From Fidelibacterota bacterium (GTDB lineage Bacteria; Pseudomonadota; Alphaproteobacteria; Rhodospirillales; Rhodospirillaceae), in the NCBI GenBank assembly GCA_002712165.1, contig PASS01000076.1, forward strand, positions 1 to 64,000: a stretch of DNA of 64,000 nt. Reading direction: 5' to 3'. The notes under the pieces were generated by a model. That model ran no database searches and had not been told where the DNA came from. It saw only the letters and a program-made list of their open reading frames with translations. This document shows positions 1 through 9,869 of the stretch, piece by piece. A program made the position numbers and the translations under genes. Within the stretch, counting starts at the first letter, position 1, and every line of letters begins with the position of its first letter.

Positions 1-132
1 AAATTAATAATGAAACAAATCAGGTGGATTTATATATCCAAGAATTCTATTCGGCTAGCCCGTTCTTGAATAAATGCTAGTCGCAACTCGGGTTTCCGAC
101 CCATTAAATGCTCCACGAGGTTCTTAGTACCT

Positions 133-330
133 ATGGATTCTGTTTCTGGTATGGTTACTCTCAATGATTATCTGCTCGTCACAGCTACCGCCTCATATGA
201 TGTGACTAATCAGATCCAGATATTTGGTCGTATCGAGAATTTACTTGATGAGCAGTACCAAGAAATTTTCTCTTATAATACTATAGGAATAGGTGTTTAC
301 ATGGGGCTACGAGTTCGCTTAGGGGGCTAG
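133..330 (+). pseudogene. C-terminal fragment of a TonB-dependent (BtuB-like) outer-membrane receptor
   Basis: Peptide ...FGRIENLLDEQYQEIFSYNTIGIGVYMGLRVRLGG matches the terminal beta-strands of TonB receptors (RxxNLxDexYxe...GxxxyxGlrvrf). Upstream stops occur in all three + frames (TGA 67-69, TAA 71-73, TAG 78-80). Confidence 0.6.
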
Positions 331-336
331 TTAGGC

Positions 337-1179
337 GTGAGACGTTTATGTGTACTATATATTTTGAGTATTCTCATGATCGCGGTCCCGGCAGTTGAGG
401 CTGAAGGTCCGAAACGCATCGTGTCCATGAATCTTTGTACTGATCAAATGTTACTAATGCTGGTCGAGCCAGAACGAATAGCATCAATCAGCTTTCTTGC
501 AGCGGATCCGGCTGAGTCTGCGCTCGCGGATATGGCTATAGGGATCCCGGTAAACTACGGCCTTGCAGAGGAAATCATCACTGCGAAACCTGATTTAGTG
601 CTAGCTGGCCGCTACACAACGAGCTTTACCAAAAATATGTTACGACGTTTAGGATATGAGGTTGTAGAAGTAGAAAACCCTGACACGTTAGCTTCTATTC
701 GCGATACTTTCATTCAGGTTGGGAAAGCCGTTGGTGAGTCCCAACGTGCTGCGATGTTATTGGCCGATATGGATCGGCGCCTTGCAGCAGTGCAGGCCAA
801 AGCACAGGGACGGAAAGAATACTCGGCCATTTTATATGATGCGAACGGCTTTGCCATGGGCCGGCCAAGTTTGGTGGATCACGTGATGACTCTTTTGGGG
901 CTCCTTAATAAGGCACCTGATTTTGGAATTGATGCCTATGGGCAGGTACCGCTTGAGAGCATGCTGGCCGTAAAGCCTGATATTGTGATGCACCTCTCCT
1001 ACAGGCCTGATGCTCCATCCGTTGCGAGCATGTTCATGCAGCACCCAGCTCTTCGCACCATCTTGGATGGAAAGACGCCGTTATCCGTGCCCGGCCCTCT
1101 GTTCACCTGTGGAACCCCGCTAATTGCTGACGCCGCAGAATCTATGGCTAGAGTACTGCGACAAAGTGGTGTCTGGTGA
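337..1179 (+). CDS. ABC transporter periplasmic substrate-binding protein (cobalamin/iron-siderophore, BtuF/FecB-like)
   Basis: Signal peptide, KRIVSMNLCTDQMLLML motif; followed by FecCD permease and ATPase. Confidence 0.85.
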   Translation: MRRLCVLYILSILMIAVPAVEAEGPKRIVSMNLCTDQMLLMLVEPERIASISFLAADPAESALADMAIGIPVNYGLAEEIITAKPDLVLAGRYTTSFTKNMLRRLGYEVVEVENPDTLASIRDTFIQVGKAVGESQRAAMLLADMDRRLAAVQAKAQGRKEYSAILYDANGFAMGRPSLVDHVMTLLGLLNKAPDFGIDAYGQVPLESMLAVKPDIVMHLSYRPDAPSVASMFMQHPALRTILDGKTPLSVPGPLFTCGTPLIADAAESMARVLRQSGVW

Positions 1180-2210
1180 TGCACGAAGAATTGACCGGTG
1201 CAAGACTTGGTCATCGAGAAATCGGTCCAATCGCACTTGCAACTGGGCTTGTAGTTATACTCTTAGTCCTTGCCTTTATTTCTATGTTCACCGGGCGTGG
1301 TGCTGTTAGTGGCGGACTCTACGATTATATTTCTTTGTGGCAGAATGATCCAGAAACTGCTTGGCTCATTCTTAGTCAGGTACGCCTACCTCGCACGGTT
1401 CTCGCTGTATTAGTAGGGGCTTCTTTGGGACTGTCTGGAGCGGTGCTACAAGGTATTTTGCGTAATCCGCTGGCTGAGCCGGCGTTGCTAGGAGCCTCCA
1501 GTTCAGCAGCCCTTGGAGCTGTCGCTGTGTTTTACTTTGGCGCTGGCGGAATGTCTTACCTTTTACCTTTCGGTGGTATGACAGGCACTCTAATTGCTAC
1601 GGCTATTCTTCTGGTTCTTGGTGGTCGGTCTCAGGATACACTTACACTCATCCTCGCTGGAGTTGCAATCAACAGCTTAACTGCTGCCTTGACATCCCTT
1701 GCGCTCAATTTTGCACCGAGTCCTTATGCTGCTCTCGAAATTGTATTTTGGATTCTTGGATCTTTTGCCGATCGAGCTCTCGATCATGTCTATATGTCCG
1801 CACCATTTATGATCATAGGTTGGATACTTTTATTGTCTACTAGGCGCGCACTTGAAGCTTTAACCTTGGGTGAAGATACCGCATCGACTATGGGCTTCGA
1901 TTTAACCTCGGTGAAGTTGCGCGCTATTCTAGGCACAGCACTTTGCGTTGGTGCTGCCGTCGCGGTAACTGGTGTTGTTAGTTTTGTAGGTCTCGTAGTG
2001 CCCCACATTCTACGCCCCTTAGTTGGTTATAGTCCCGGACGATTATTATTACCTAGTACCTTGGGCGGCGCAGCGCTCATGTTAGCAGCTGATATCAGTG
2101 TACGTGCGATTTCTACATCATTGGAATTGAAAATTGGTGTTGTAACAGCATTGATCGGAGCGCCGTTTTTTCTTCACCTACTTTTTGTAATGCGGCGGAC
2201 AAGGCCATGA
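1176..2210 (+). CDS. FecCD/BtuC-family ABC transporter permease
   Basis: RLPRTVLAVLVGASLGLSGAVLQGILRNPLAEPALLG motif and multiple TM segments; 4-bp overlap with the previous gene. Confidence 0.92.
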   Translation: MMHEELTGARLGHREIGPIALATGLVVILLVLAFISMFTGRGAVSGGLYDYISLWQNDPETAWLILSQVRLPRTVLAVLVGASLGLSGAVLQGILRNPLAEPALLGASSSAALGAVAVFYFGAGGMSYLLPFGGMTGTLIATAILLVLGGRSQDTLTLILAGVAINSLTAALTSLALNFAPSPYAALEIVFWILGSFADRALDHVYMSAPFMIIGWILLLSTRRALEALTLGEDTASTMGFDLTSVKLRAILGTALCVGAAVAVTGVVSFVGLVVPHILRPLVGYSPGRLLLPSTLGGAALMLAADISVRAISTSLELKIGVVTALIGAPFFLHLLFVMRRTRP

Positions 2211-3001
2211 TTCGGTCTAAACTTTCAGACCTTCGTTTGGATTGTTTAACTGTACGTTACAACGGTACAGATGTGGTTTCTGACGTCTCCCTCAATCTCA
2301 CTGCCGGACCATTGGTGGGGATTATTGGACCTAATGGTGCTGGAAAGACCACGCTGATGCGAGCTGTTGCTGGGCTCGTACGGATTGAATCAGGCGAGGT
2401 TTATATGGGTGGAGAGCCTGTAAGTAAACTAACATCCACATTACGTGCTGTTTCTCTGGGATATTTAGCACAGGACCGTTCTGTAATTTGGCCCCTGACT
2501 GTTGAGCGACTGGTTGCTCTAGGTCGTTTACCGCATCTTGGTCCTTGGGACGCACCTGATATTGTGGATGCAGAGATTGTCGAGCGAGCACTAGCCGATG
2601 CAAATGTCGCACATATTGCAAGACGAGCTGTTACTACTCTCTCGGGAGGTGAGTTGACTCGCGTGTTGATTGCCCGGCTACTTGCAGGAAAGCCGTCAAT
2701 ATTGTTAGCTGACGAGCCTGTTTCGGGTCTTGACCCAGCCCACCGCTTACGGGTGCTTCAGACTTTCCGCAGTCTGGCACAGGCTGGTCGCACAGTGATT
2801 GTCAGCATGCATGACTTGACGTTAGCGGCGCGGTTTTGTGACCGGTTGGTGCTAATGGCTGAAGGCCGAATCGCTGCTGATGGCTCTCCGCGGCAGGTGC
2901 TAACTCCAGAGATACTATCGCGCTTTTATGGCGTGAGCGCGCGTATCAGTGAGCACAACAATGAGTTGATGGTTCTACCTTGGGACCTGGCAAGGAATTA
3001 A
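2207..3001 (+). CDS. ABC transporter ATP-binding protein (BtuD/FecE/HmuV-like)
   Basis: Walker A GPNGAGKTT, signature LSGGE, Walker B ILLADEP. Confidence 0.92.
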   Translation: MIRSKLSDLRLDCLTVRYNGTDVVSDVSLNLTAGPLVGIIGPNGAGKTTLMRAVAGLVRIESGEVYMGGEPVSKLTSTLRAVSLGYLAQDRSVIWPLTVERLVALGRLPHLGPWDAPDIVDAEIVERALADANVAHIARRAVTTLSGGELTRVLIARLLAGKPSILLADEPVSGLDPAHRLRVLQTFRSLAQAGRTVIVSMHDLTLAARFCDRLVLMAEGRIAADGSPRQVLTPEILSRFYGVSARISEHNNELMVLPWDLARN

Positions 3002-3035
3002 TTTTCATTTGGTTGAATGCAATGTGATCCTTGCT

Positions 3036-3713
3036 TCAAGCTCCAAAGCCGCGCAATTCAGCTATGGCCTCCAGTGGTGCGCGCGGCGTACGATAGGAAT
3101 TCAAGGGATTGTCGTGGGCTTGATACCCCAAAGACATACCCGCAAACAGCATTCTATCATCTGGAAGGTTAATATAGGTGGCGACGGTTTGGGGCCAACC
3201 GGCCCAAAATTCTTGAGGACAGGTATCCAAGCCACGTTCGATTGCTAATAGCATGACTGTTTGCATATACATTCCCAAGTCAGCCCACTGCGGTGGCCCC
3301 ACGCGCCGATCAAGACAGAAAAACAAACCTACCGGAGCTCCGAAAAACTCACAGTTCTTCATGGTCAACTCGTTAAGTCCTGACTTGTCCTTGTCTTCGT
3401 ACCCTAATGCTGCATAGCGTAATTTTCCCGCTTCTCGCCGTCTTGTGCGGAGTGGCTCCCACAATTTGTGAGGGTAAACTTGGTATTCTGGATTTTCGGG
3501 GGGGCCGCCAGCCCGTACTTTCTTGGCTACCAAGGACTTGAATGTAGTTAATGGTTTACCAGTCAGAACATATACGTACCAAGGCTGCAGGTTGCCCCCG
3601 GATGGTGTATGTCTGGCCAGGTCTAATATCTCTCTTACCATACTCTCTGGCACTGGATCTGGTTTAAAAGCCCGGATGGCTTGCCGTCTTGTAACCGCAT
3701 TTGAAACGTTCAT
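3036..3713 (-). CDS. nitroreductase family protein
   Basis: RRQAIRAFKPDPVPESMVREILDLARHTPSGGNLQPW, an FMN nitroreductase N-terminus. Confidence 0.9.
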   Translation of the reverse strand: MNVSNAVTRRQAIRAFKPDPVPESMVREILDLARHTPSGGNLQPWYVYVLTGKPLTTFKSLVAKKVRAGGPPENPEYQVYPHKLWEPLRTRRREAGKLRYAALGYEDKDKSGLNELTMKNCEFFGAPVGLFFCLDRRVGPPQWADLGMYMQTVMLLAIERGLDTCPQEFWAGWPQTVATYINLPDDRMLFAGMSLGYQAHDNPLNSYRTPRAPLEAIAELRGFGA

Positions 3714-3910
3714 CGAATTCTACCTTCTAATCATCGCGACCTTATGCTGCAAATTCACCTAGGTTTGTGTTCTGTTTTACGAAAACTAGTCCAATATATG
3801 AGTGATTCATATTTATACATATATATAGATTCAAATAAGATGCTTTACATAAAAATCAGGACGGCCACGTCTTTAGGTTTGCCTTAAAAATATCGGGTAC
3901 TTGAGTGACA

Positions 3911-5062
3911 ATGCCTGCAATTATCCATTGGAAAGAAGATAGTTTAGAAAAGTCCGCTCCGTGGTGGTCTGAGAAAGGGGCCGTACAGCCCAAAAAAGTT
4001 GTAATTGGAGGCGATAATTTTTCGGCTGAAAAAGTAATCCGCTTGGCAAGCCAGGGTATCGCTATTCTTTGGCGTGGAGACTTTCACAACGCAAAGCAAT
4101 TGATGCAAGCGATGGCCAGGCGTTTAGACAAAAGAGATCGGAAGACCGGCTCTGAAGGAGAAAAAGAATCTAGTAAAATATTTTACAAATATCGCCAAGT
4201 TCGCTTGCAGCGTGCACGAACACTTTCAGCAGTGCTCATACCCTTCGGTGACGATTATTTAATTCCACTGAAACGTGCCCCAGATGTGCGCGAGGCCATC
4301 AAACAAGTGCGCGGCCTTTCAGGTGAAGGGTTCGTAACGCCGCTAAGCGACTTGTTAGGTTTTATTAGTGCCTTTGAGTGGCGAAAGAAAGGCATCGAGG
4401 TATCGGCTTTGGCTGGCCTGCAGTCCCAACGCATCTATCCGCATTACGGTGTGTTTCCACCAACGCGCCATGATTACGTAAAGTTAGTAGCTGATATGCC
4501 ACTACCCGATTCTATGGAATCGGACAGTGTAGCATTCGATATTGGAACGGGTACCGGCCTATTGGCAGCTATTCTTGTACGAAGAGGTGTGGGCCGCGTT
4601 ATCGCTACAGACTTCATGCCCCGAGCAATTCTTTGTGCACAGGAGAACTTCGAACAACTCGGAATTTCTGATCGGGTTGACTTGATGCAGACCGATCTCT
4701 TCCCACCACGTAAGGCGCAATTAATTATATGTAATCCGCCTTGGTTACCAGCCCACCCAAAGTCTTCTTTAGAAATGGCCATTTACGACCCTCAAAATCG
4801 CATGCTTTACGGATTTCTAAACGGGCTTCGGGACCACTTGTTACCCCATGGTGAAGGGTGGTTAGTGCTATCTGACCTCGCGGAGCTTCTTAACCTGAGA
4901 ACACGCAATCAATTGCTTGCAGTCATAGAGGATGCGGGCCTTAGAGTTGTCCAGCGGTTGGACTGTAAGGCCACTCACCCTAAGGCCCGAGATGTTATGG
5001 ATCCATTGCATTTCGCAAGGGTTGCAGAAACTACATCAGTATGGCGCCTCATTCGTAATTAA
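3911..5062 (+). CDS. class I SAM-dependent methyltransferase with N-terminal extension and NPPW motif
   Basis: VAFDIGTGTGLLAAILVRRG (motif I) and LIICNPPWLPAHP (motif IV); ATG at 3911 preferred over GTG 3905. Confidence 0.82.
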   Translation: MPAIIHWKEDSLEKSAPWWSEKGAVQPKKVVIGGDNFSAEKVIRLASQGIAILWRGDFHNAKQLMQAMARRLDKRDRKTGSEGEKESSKIFYKYRQVRLQRARTLSAVLIPFGDDYLIPLKRAPDVREAIKQVRGLSGEGFVTPLSDLLGFISAFEWRKKGIEVSALAGLQSQRIYPHYGVFPPTRHDYVKLVADMPLPDSMESDSVAFDIGTGTGLLAAILVRRGVGRVIATDFMPRAILCAQENFEQLGISDRVDLMQTDLFPPRKAQLIICNPPWLPAHPKSSLEMAIYDPQNRMLYGFLNGLRDHLLPHGEGWLVLSDLAELLNLRTRNQLLAVIEDAGLRVVQRLDCKATHPKARDVMDPLHFARVAETTSVWRLIRN

Positions 5063-5221
5063 AATAATTGAACTGATTAAGTTTTATTTGGCATCAAAAT
5101 TTCTGAAGTCATGTCCTGGCTGGGCAGGCAGCTTCCAGGTATTTAGGAAGAGCACTTTGTAAAGCATTAAGATCTGAAGCTATGTGGGCCCACATTGATG
5201 GTTAGCCCAAAAAATTTGGCC

Positions 5222-5313
5222 AGTGTAATTATACCTTTACATTGCCTTGATGTAGTCAAGTTTTGTTACTATTTACAGGGTTGATTATAGAGCATTGAGT
5301 GAAGTGAAATGTC
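5222..5313. repeat. copy 1 of imperfect direct repeat upstream of the first cytochrome c gene
   Basis: agtgtaattata.cctttacattgccttgatgtagtcaagttttgttactatttacagggttgattatag...gaagtgaaatgtc aligns to 5913-6005. Confidence 0.85.
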
Positions 5314-5355
5314 AGCTGACTGCGGCAAGATGAAAAGCTACGTAAAGGAACGGAT

Positions 5356-5901
5356 ATGACCGACAATGATCAACCGACAAGGTCTCGCTCAGCGGGGACT
5401 TATACCTTGGTTATTATAGCGATTGTCGCCGTAGGTATGATTTTCTTTTTAGGTACAGAACCCTCTGATATGGAAGAGCCTGATAAGTTGGTGTCTAATG
5501 CTGAACCCACTAAAGTATCTGATCCTGCAGCCGCTGCTGTACTAAATGTTTCGACCGCTAATATTCGTGATGGTGTATATACAAACGCGCAGGCCCGACG
5601 TGGGGACAAGCTTTATGCAGAACATTGTTCTTTGTGCCACCTGCCAAGCATGACGGGTAAAGAGCCCGCTCCGGAACTGGCAGGAGACTTGTTCATGAGT
5701 AAATGGACTGGTCAATCAGTTGGCGATTTATTTATTCGCATTGCTACGACTATGCCTGTAAGCAACCCAGGTCTTCTAACCGAAAAACAGTACGCAGATC
5801 TAGTCGCGGTGTTGTTGCAAGCCAATAACTTTCCTGCCGGTGCAGAAGAAATTGAAGTCGACCAGGACTATATGGACGGAATCAAAATTCAGATGAACTA
5901 A
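5356..5901 (+). CDS. membrane-anchored c-type cytochrome
   Basis: N-terminal TM anchor, CSLCH heme motif, downstream MPVSNPG axial Met candidate. Confidence 0.85.
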   Translation: MTDNDQPTRSRSAGTYTLVIIAIVAVGMIFFLGTEPSDMEEPDKLVSNAEPTKVSDPAAAAVLNVSTANIRDGVYTNAQARRGDKLYAEHCSLCHLPSMTGKEPAPELAGDLFMSKWTGQSVGDLFIRIATTMPVSNPGLLTEKQYADLVAVLLQANNFPAGAEEIEVDQDYMDGIKIQMN

Positions 5902-5912
5902 TAGTGTAACGT

Positions 5913-6005
5913 TGTGTAATTAACGACCTTGCATTGCCTTATTGCAGCCAATTTTTGTTACTAATTATAGGGTTGAATATAGATTGTTGTCTGAAGTGAA
6001 ATGTC
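5913..6005. repeat. copy 2 of imperfect direct repeat upstream of the second cytochrome c gene
   Basis: tgtgtaattaacgaccttgcattgccttattgcagccaatttttgttactaattatagggttgaatatag...gaagtgaaatgtc aligns to 5222-5313. Confidence 0.85.
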
Positions 6006-6074
6006 GATATCTCAAGGTGAGATTAATAGTAAAACCGTGTAGAATTTAATTCATAGGGATGAGAGTGAAAATCC

Positions 6075-6452
6075 ATGCATAAATTATTTTTCTTAGTGAC
6101 TATCATGGCTTCTTTCTCAGGAATTGCAGCTCACGCCGAAGGTGATGCTGCTAAAGGCAAGAGGCAATTTGCGCCTTGCACGTCTTGCCATACGGTTGCA
6201 GAGGGCGGCCCACATAAAGTCGGCCCCAACCTCCATGGTCTGTTTGGAAGTAAATCAGGCACGAAAGCCGATTTTGAAAAATATTCTGATGCAATGAAAG
6301 AGGCAGCTATTATTTGGGATCCAGAACAAGTGGACAAATATATCACCAAGCCTGCTAAATTTATGCCTGGAAATAAGATGGCTTTTATTGGCATAAGAAA
6401 TCCCAAGGTTCGCGCAAACATTATTGCTTATCTACAAGAAGCTACGAAGTAG
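6075..6452 (+). CDS. class I cytochrome c (c2/c550-like)
   Basis: Signal peptide, GKRQFAPCTSCHTVAEGGPHKVGPNLHGLFG, FMPGNKMAFIGI axial Met. Confidence 0.95.
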   Translation: MHKLFFLVTIMASFSGIAAHAEGDAAKGKRQFAPCTSCHTVAEGGPHKVGPNLHGLFGSKSGTKADFEKYSDAMKEAAIIWDPEQVDKYITKPAKFMPGNKMAFIGIRNPKVRANIIAYLQEATK

Positions 6453-6613
6453 GGCTCTCTTTCTGAGCTGAATTACTTTATATCCGAGGTATAGATTATC
6501 TTACCGTCGGCCACGTATATGTAGCTCCCGTGGTAACAAACCCGTTATAGTCCGAGTTGGTGTGCGGTGACCTTGAGTTATGGCGTACCATTCATGGTTT
6601 GGGAGAGTGCCGC

Positions 6614-8524
6614 GTGTCCGATGAATACGCTAAACTTCATGAGCGATCCCTTGATGATCCAGATGGTTTTTGGGGCGATGTTGCAAAAGCTTTGGATTGG
6701 ACGTGTCCGTGGACATCTGTTCTGTCTTACGATGAGGATGGAACGCCACAATGGTTTGCCGGTGGTGAGACTAATACCTGCTGGAATGCGCTTGATCGTC
6801 ATGTCGAGAATGGGCGTGCCAAACAACTAGCGCTGATTTACGATAGCCCTGTGACCGGAACTATCCGCCGGTTGACTTATGGCGAGCTTACAGAGCAGGT
6901 TGCACGCTTTGCTGGAGTCCTAGCGGGTTTTGGCATTGCGCGTGGAGACCGAGCGCTTATTTATATGCCATTGGTTCCAGAATCTATTATCGCAATGCTT
7001 GCTTGCGCGCGTATTGGTGCTATTCATTCTGTTGTATTTGGTGGTTTTGCATCTCGCGAACTTGCCTCACGTATACGTGATGCCCAGCCAAAAATTATAA
7101 TTGCTGCATCCTGCGGAATCGAGCCTACGCGCATTGTACCCTACAAGCCAGTAATTGACTCTGCACTTGAGTCTGATGGGGGTTCTGTAAAGGCTTGTAT
7201 AATTTTGCAAAGATCAGAGTTGGAGGCAGACCTCATCGAGGGTTTAGACTATGATTGGAACGCTTGCATGGATGTGGCAAGCCCAGTTAGTTGTGTACCG
7301 GTAAAAGCTACGGACCCGCTCTACATTCTCTATACATCCGGAACCACGGGACGCCCCAAGGGAATTGTCCGCCCATCTGGCGGACATCTAGTCGCGATGG
7401 AATATTCTATGCGGCGTTTCTATAATGTACAGCCCGGTGAAGTATTTTGGGCAGCGTCTGATATCGGCTGGGTAGTTGGCCATTCCTATATTGCCTATGG
7501 TCCGTTAATTGTGGGGGCCACTGCCGTTCTCTATGAAGGCAAACCTGTAGGTACACCTGACGCTGGAGCATTCTGGCGGGTAGTGCAAGATCACAAAGTC
7601 ACAACCATGTTCACCGCACCCACTGCAATCCGTGCTATCAAACGCGAGGATCCAGATGGTTTGGTAATGAAAAGTTATAACCTATCTTCTCTCCGGGCTT
7701 TGTTTGTCGCTGGCGAACGCTGTGATCCCCCGACCTCTAAATGGATAGAATCCTTTCTACGCATACCAATCGTTGATCATTGGTGGCAAACAGAAACAGG
7801 GTGGCCTATTTCGGGAAACGCGCTTGGTATTCATCAATTTCCTACTAAGCATGGTGCGGTTTCTAAACCAATTCCGGGGTGGGACGTGCATGTTCTCGAT
7901 GCCAAAGGTAAACGAATCAAAGACGATCAGGTCGGCGCCATTGTTTGTAAGTTACCTCTGCCGCCGGGAGTGGCGACCACATTGTGGAGCGCGCCACAGC
8001 GCTATAATGATGAATACCTTGCCCAATTTAAGGGTTATTACTCAACGGGTGATGCTGGGTACTTTGACGAAGACGGTTATCTACACGTGATGACTCGCAC
8101 CGACGATGTGATTAATGTCGCGGGCCATCGCCTATCTACTGGCGCAATAGAAGAAGTAATCGCATCCCATGAAGATGTTGCCGAATGCGCGGTTGTAGGC
8201 CTTAATGATGAGATTAAAGGCCAGGTACCGTTGGGGTTGATAGTTCTCAAAGTTGATGCTGAGGGCGCGTTAGTCTCTATCATCGAAGATATTGTGAGAT
8301 ATGTGCGCGAATCTATGGGCGCAGTGGTCGCATTCAAGGTGGCTGTAATTGTGCCACGTCTACCAAAAACTAGATCAGGAAAAATTCTTCGAGGCACTAT
8401 TGCTAAAATCGCTAACGGCGAAAAATATTTATTACCAGCAACTATTGAAGACCCAGACGTTTTAGATGAGATCAAACAGGGTTTGATGGAATCTAAGATC
8501 GGCGTATTAGGTACAAGAGGGTAG
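6614..8524 (+). CDS. acyl-CoA synthetase, acetyl/propionyl-CoA synthetase type (PrpE/ACSS3-like)
   Basis: ILYTSGTTGRPKGIVRPSGGH, STGDAGYFDEDGYLHVMTRTDDVINVAGHRLSTGAIEE, PKTRSGKILR; GTG start 6614 likely (ORF track extends to TTG 6557). Confidence 0.9.
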   Translation: MSDEYAKLHERSLDDPDGFWGDVAKALDWTCPWTSVLSYDEDGTPQWFAGGETNTCWNALDRHVENGRAKQLALIYDSPVTGTIRRLTYGELTEQVARFAGVLAGFGIARGDRALIYMPLVPESIIAMLACARIGAIHSVVFGGFASRELASRIRDAQPKIIIAASCGIEPTRIVPYKPVIDSALESDGGSVKACIILQRSELEADLIEGLDYDWNACMDVASPVSCVPVKATDPLYILYTSGTTGRPKGIVRPSGGHLVAMEYSMRRFYNVQPGEVFWAASDIGWVVGHSYIAYGPLIVGATAVLYEGKPVGTPDAGAFWRVVQDHKVTTMFTAPTAIRAIKREDPDGLVMKSYNLSSLRALFVAGERCDPPTSKWIESFLRIPIVDHWWQTETGWPISGNALGIHQFPTKHGAVSKPIPGWDVHVLDAKGKRIKDDQVGAIVCKLPLPPGVATTLWSAPQRYNDEYLAQFKGYYSTGDAGYFDEDGYLHVMTRTDDVINVAGHRLSTGAIEEVIASHEDVAECAVVGLNDEIKGQVPLGLIVLKVDAEGALVSIIEDIVRYVRESMGAVVAFKVAVIVPRLPKTRSGKILRGTIAKIANGEKYLLPATIEDPDVLDEIKQGLMESKIGVLGTRG

Positions 8525-8610
8525 CGCGTAGTGACATATTTTGTGCCTTATCGCTTTTCTAACGTATGCTTCCCGCATACATCCCGAAGCCGTCGATTCA
8601 ACTTAATAGG

Positions 8611-9867
8611 ATGCGCACCATGACAGGAGGCCCGCTAGGCAGTATCCGTATTATTGACTTGACTGCAGTCTTGATGGGGCCTTACGCCACCCAAACTCTC
8701 GGTGATATGGGTGCGGATATTATCAAGGTTGAAGCCTTGGAGGGAGACATCACACGGCAAATTGGACCGATGAAGAATCAAGGAATGGGGCCGGTATACA
8801 TAAATGCTAATCGCAACAAACGCAGTATCGCACTTAACCTTAAGGCGCCTGCTGGCCGAGACGTATTGTTTCGTCTTACTGAAAGTGCCGACGTGCTAGT
8901 GTACAACATGAGGCCGAGTGCCATGAGGCGTCTTGGTTTGACCTACGAAGATATAATCAAAATCAATCCTAAAATTATTTATGTAGGTATGTTCGGCTAT
9001 AGTCAGAAGGGTCCCTATGCTGACTGGCCGGCTTATGACGATCTAATTCAAGGGATTTCAACTTTGCCGACTCTAATTGCCTCTGCCGGCGATGGTACAC
9101 CCCGCTATGTTCCCAATGCCCTCGCCGACCGTGTTACAGGCCTTTGGGCGGTCAATGCGATATTAGCTGCGATTATTTCTCGGGGTAAAACTGGCAAGGG
9201 GCAAAAAATTGATGTGCCTATGTTCGAGACTGTCACCGCCTTTGTACTTAATGATCACCTGGGTGGCCTAACTTTTAACCCACCGCTCGACAAAGGTGGT
9301 TATTCACGACAACTCTCTCCCAATCGCCGGCCGTATAAAACCAAAGACGGTTATATTTGCACTTTGATTTACAGCGATAAGCAATGGCGCAATTTTTTTG
9401 CGGCGATTGGAAAGGCAGGTACACTCGAGACTGACCCAAGATTTGCATCTGTAGCCAAGCGTACGGAATATGTCGACGAGATTTACGGTGAAATCTCTGA
9501 TCTGCTTCTCACTCGTACAACTGCCGAATGGATGGATCTTTTCAAAAAAGCGGATATCCCTGTAACTCCGATGCACGACCTTGAAAGTATTTTGACTGAT
9601 CCACATTTAAAATCCACCGGCTTTTTTATCGAAGAGAATCATCCTAGCGAGGGCCGACTAATGAAAATGCGTGTAGCTGGCGATTGGTCTGAGACACAGC
9701 CGGCAAGCTCGCGACATGCACCACAGCTGGGCGAGCATAGCACCGAGATTCTAAAAGAGGCTGGTTACAGCTCCGAGGAAATTGAGTCTCTGTGCGCCGA
9801 GGATGTCATTTCAACTCTTGCCGATTCTCATTTTCCTAAGTCAACTAAAAAAATTACTGAGGTTTGA
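8611..9867 (+). CDS. CoA transferase family III (CaiB/BaiF)
   Basis: GPLGSIRIIDLTAVLMGPYATQTLGDMGADIIKVEALEGD; ATG 8611 or 8620 preferred over 8566. Confidence 0.9.
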   Translation: MRTMTGGPLGSIRIIDLTAVLMGPYATQTLGDMGADIIKVEALEGDITRQIGPMKNQGMGPVYINANRNKRSIALNLKAPAGRDVLFRLTESADVLVYNMRPSAMRRLGLTYEDIIKINPKIIYVGMFGYSQKGPYADWPAYDDLIQGISTLPTLIASAGDGTPRYVPNALADRVTGLWAVNAILAAIISRGKTGKGQKIDVPMFETVTAFVLNDHLGGLTFNPPLDKGGYSRQLSPNRRPYKTKDGYICTLIYSDKQWRNFFAAIGKAGTLETDPRFASVAKRTEYVDEIYGEISDLLLTRTTAEWMDLFKKADIPVTPMHDLESILTDPHLKSTGFFIEENHPSEGRLMKMRVAGDWSETQPASSRHAPQLGEHSTEILKEAGYSSEEIESLCAEDVISTLADSHFPKSTKKITEV

Positions 9868-9869
9868 CT

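Noticed and set aside
3036-3713. BluB (DMB synthase) as partner of the BtuFCD-like importer
   Set aside because: The sequence reads as a general nitroreductase; BluB-specific signatures are not evident.
8077-8475. 132-aa - ORF opposite the acyl-CoA synthetase gene
   Set aside because: Antisense shadow, Ser/Thr-rich low-complexity composition.
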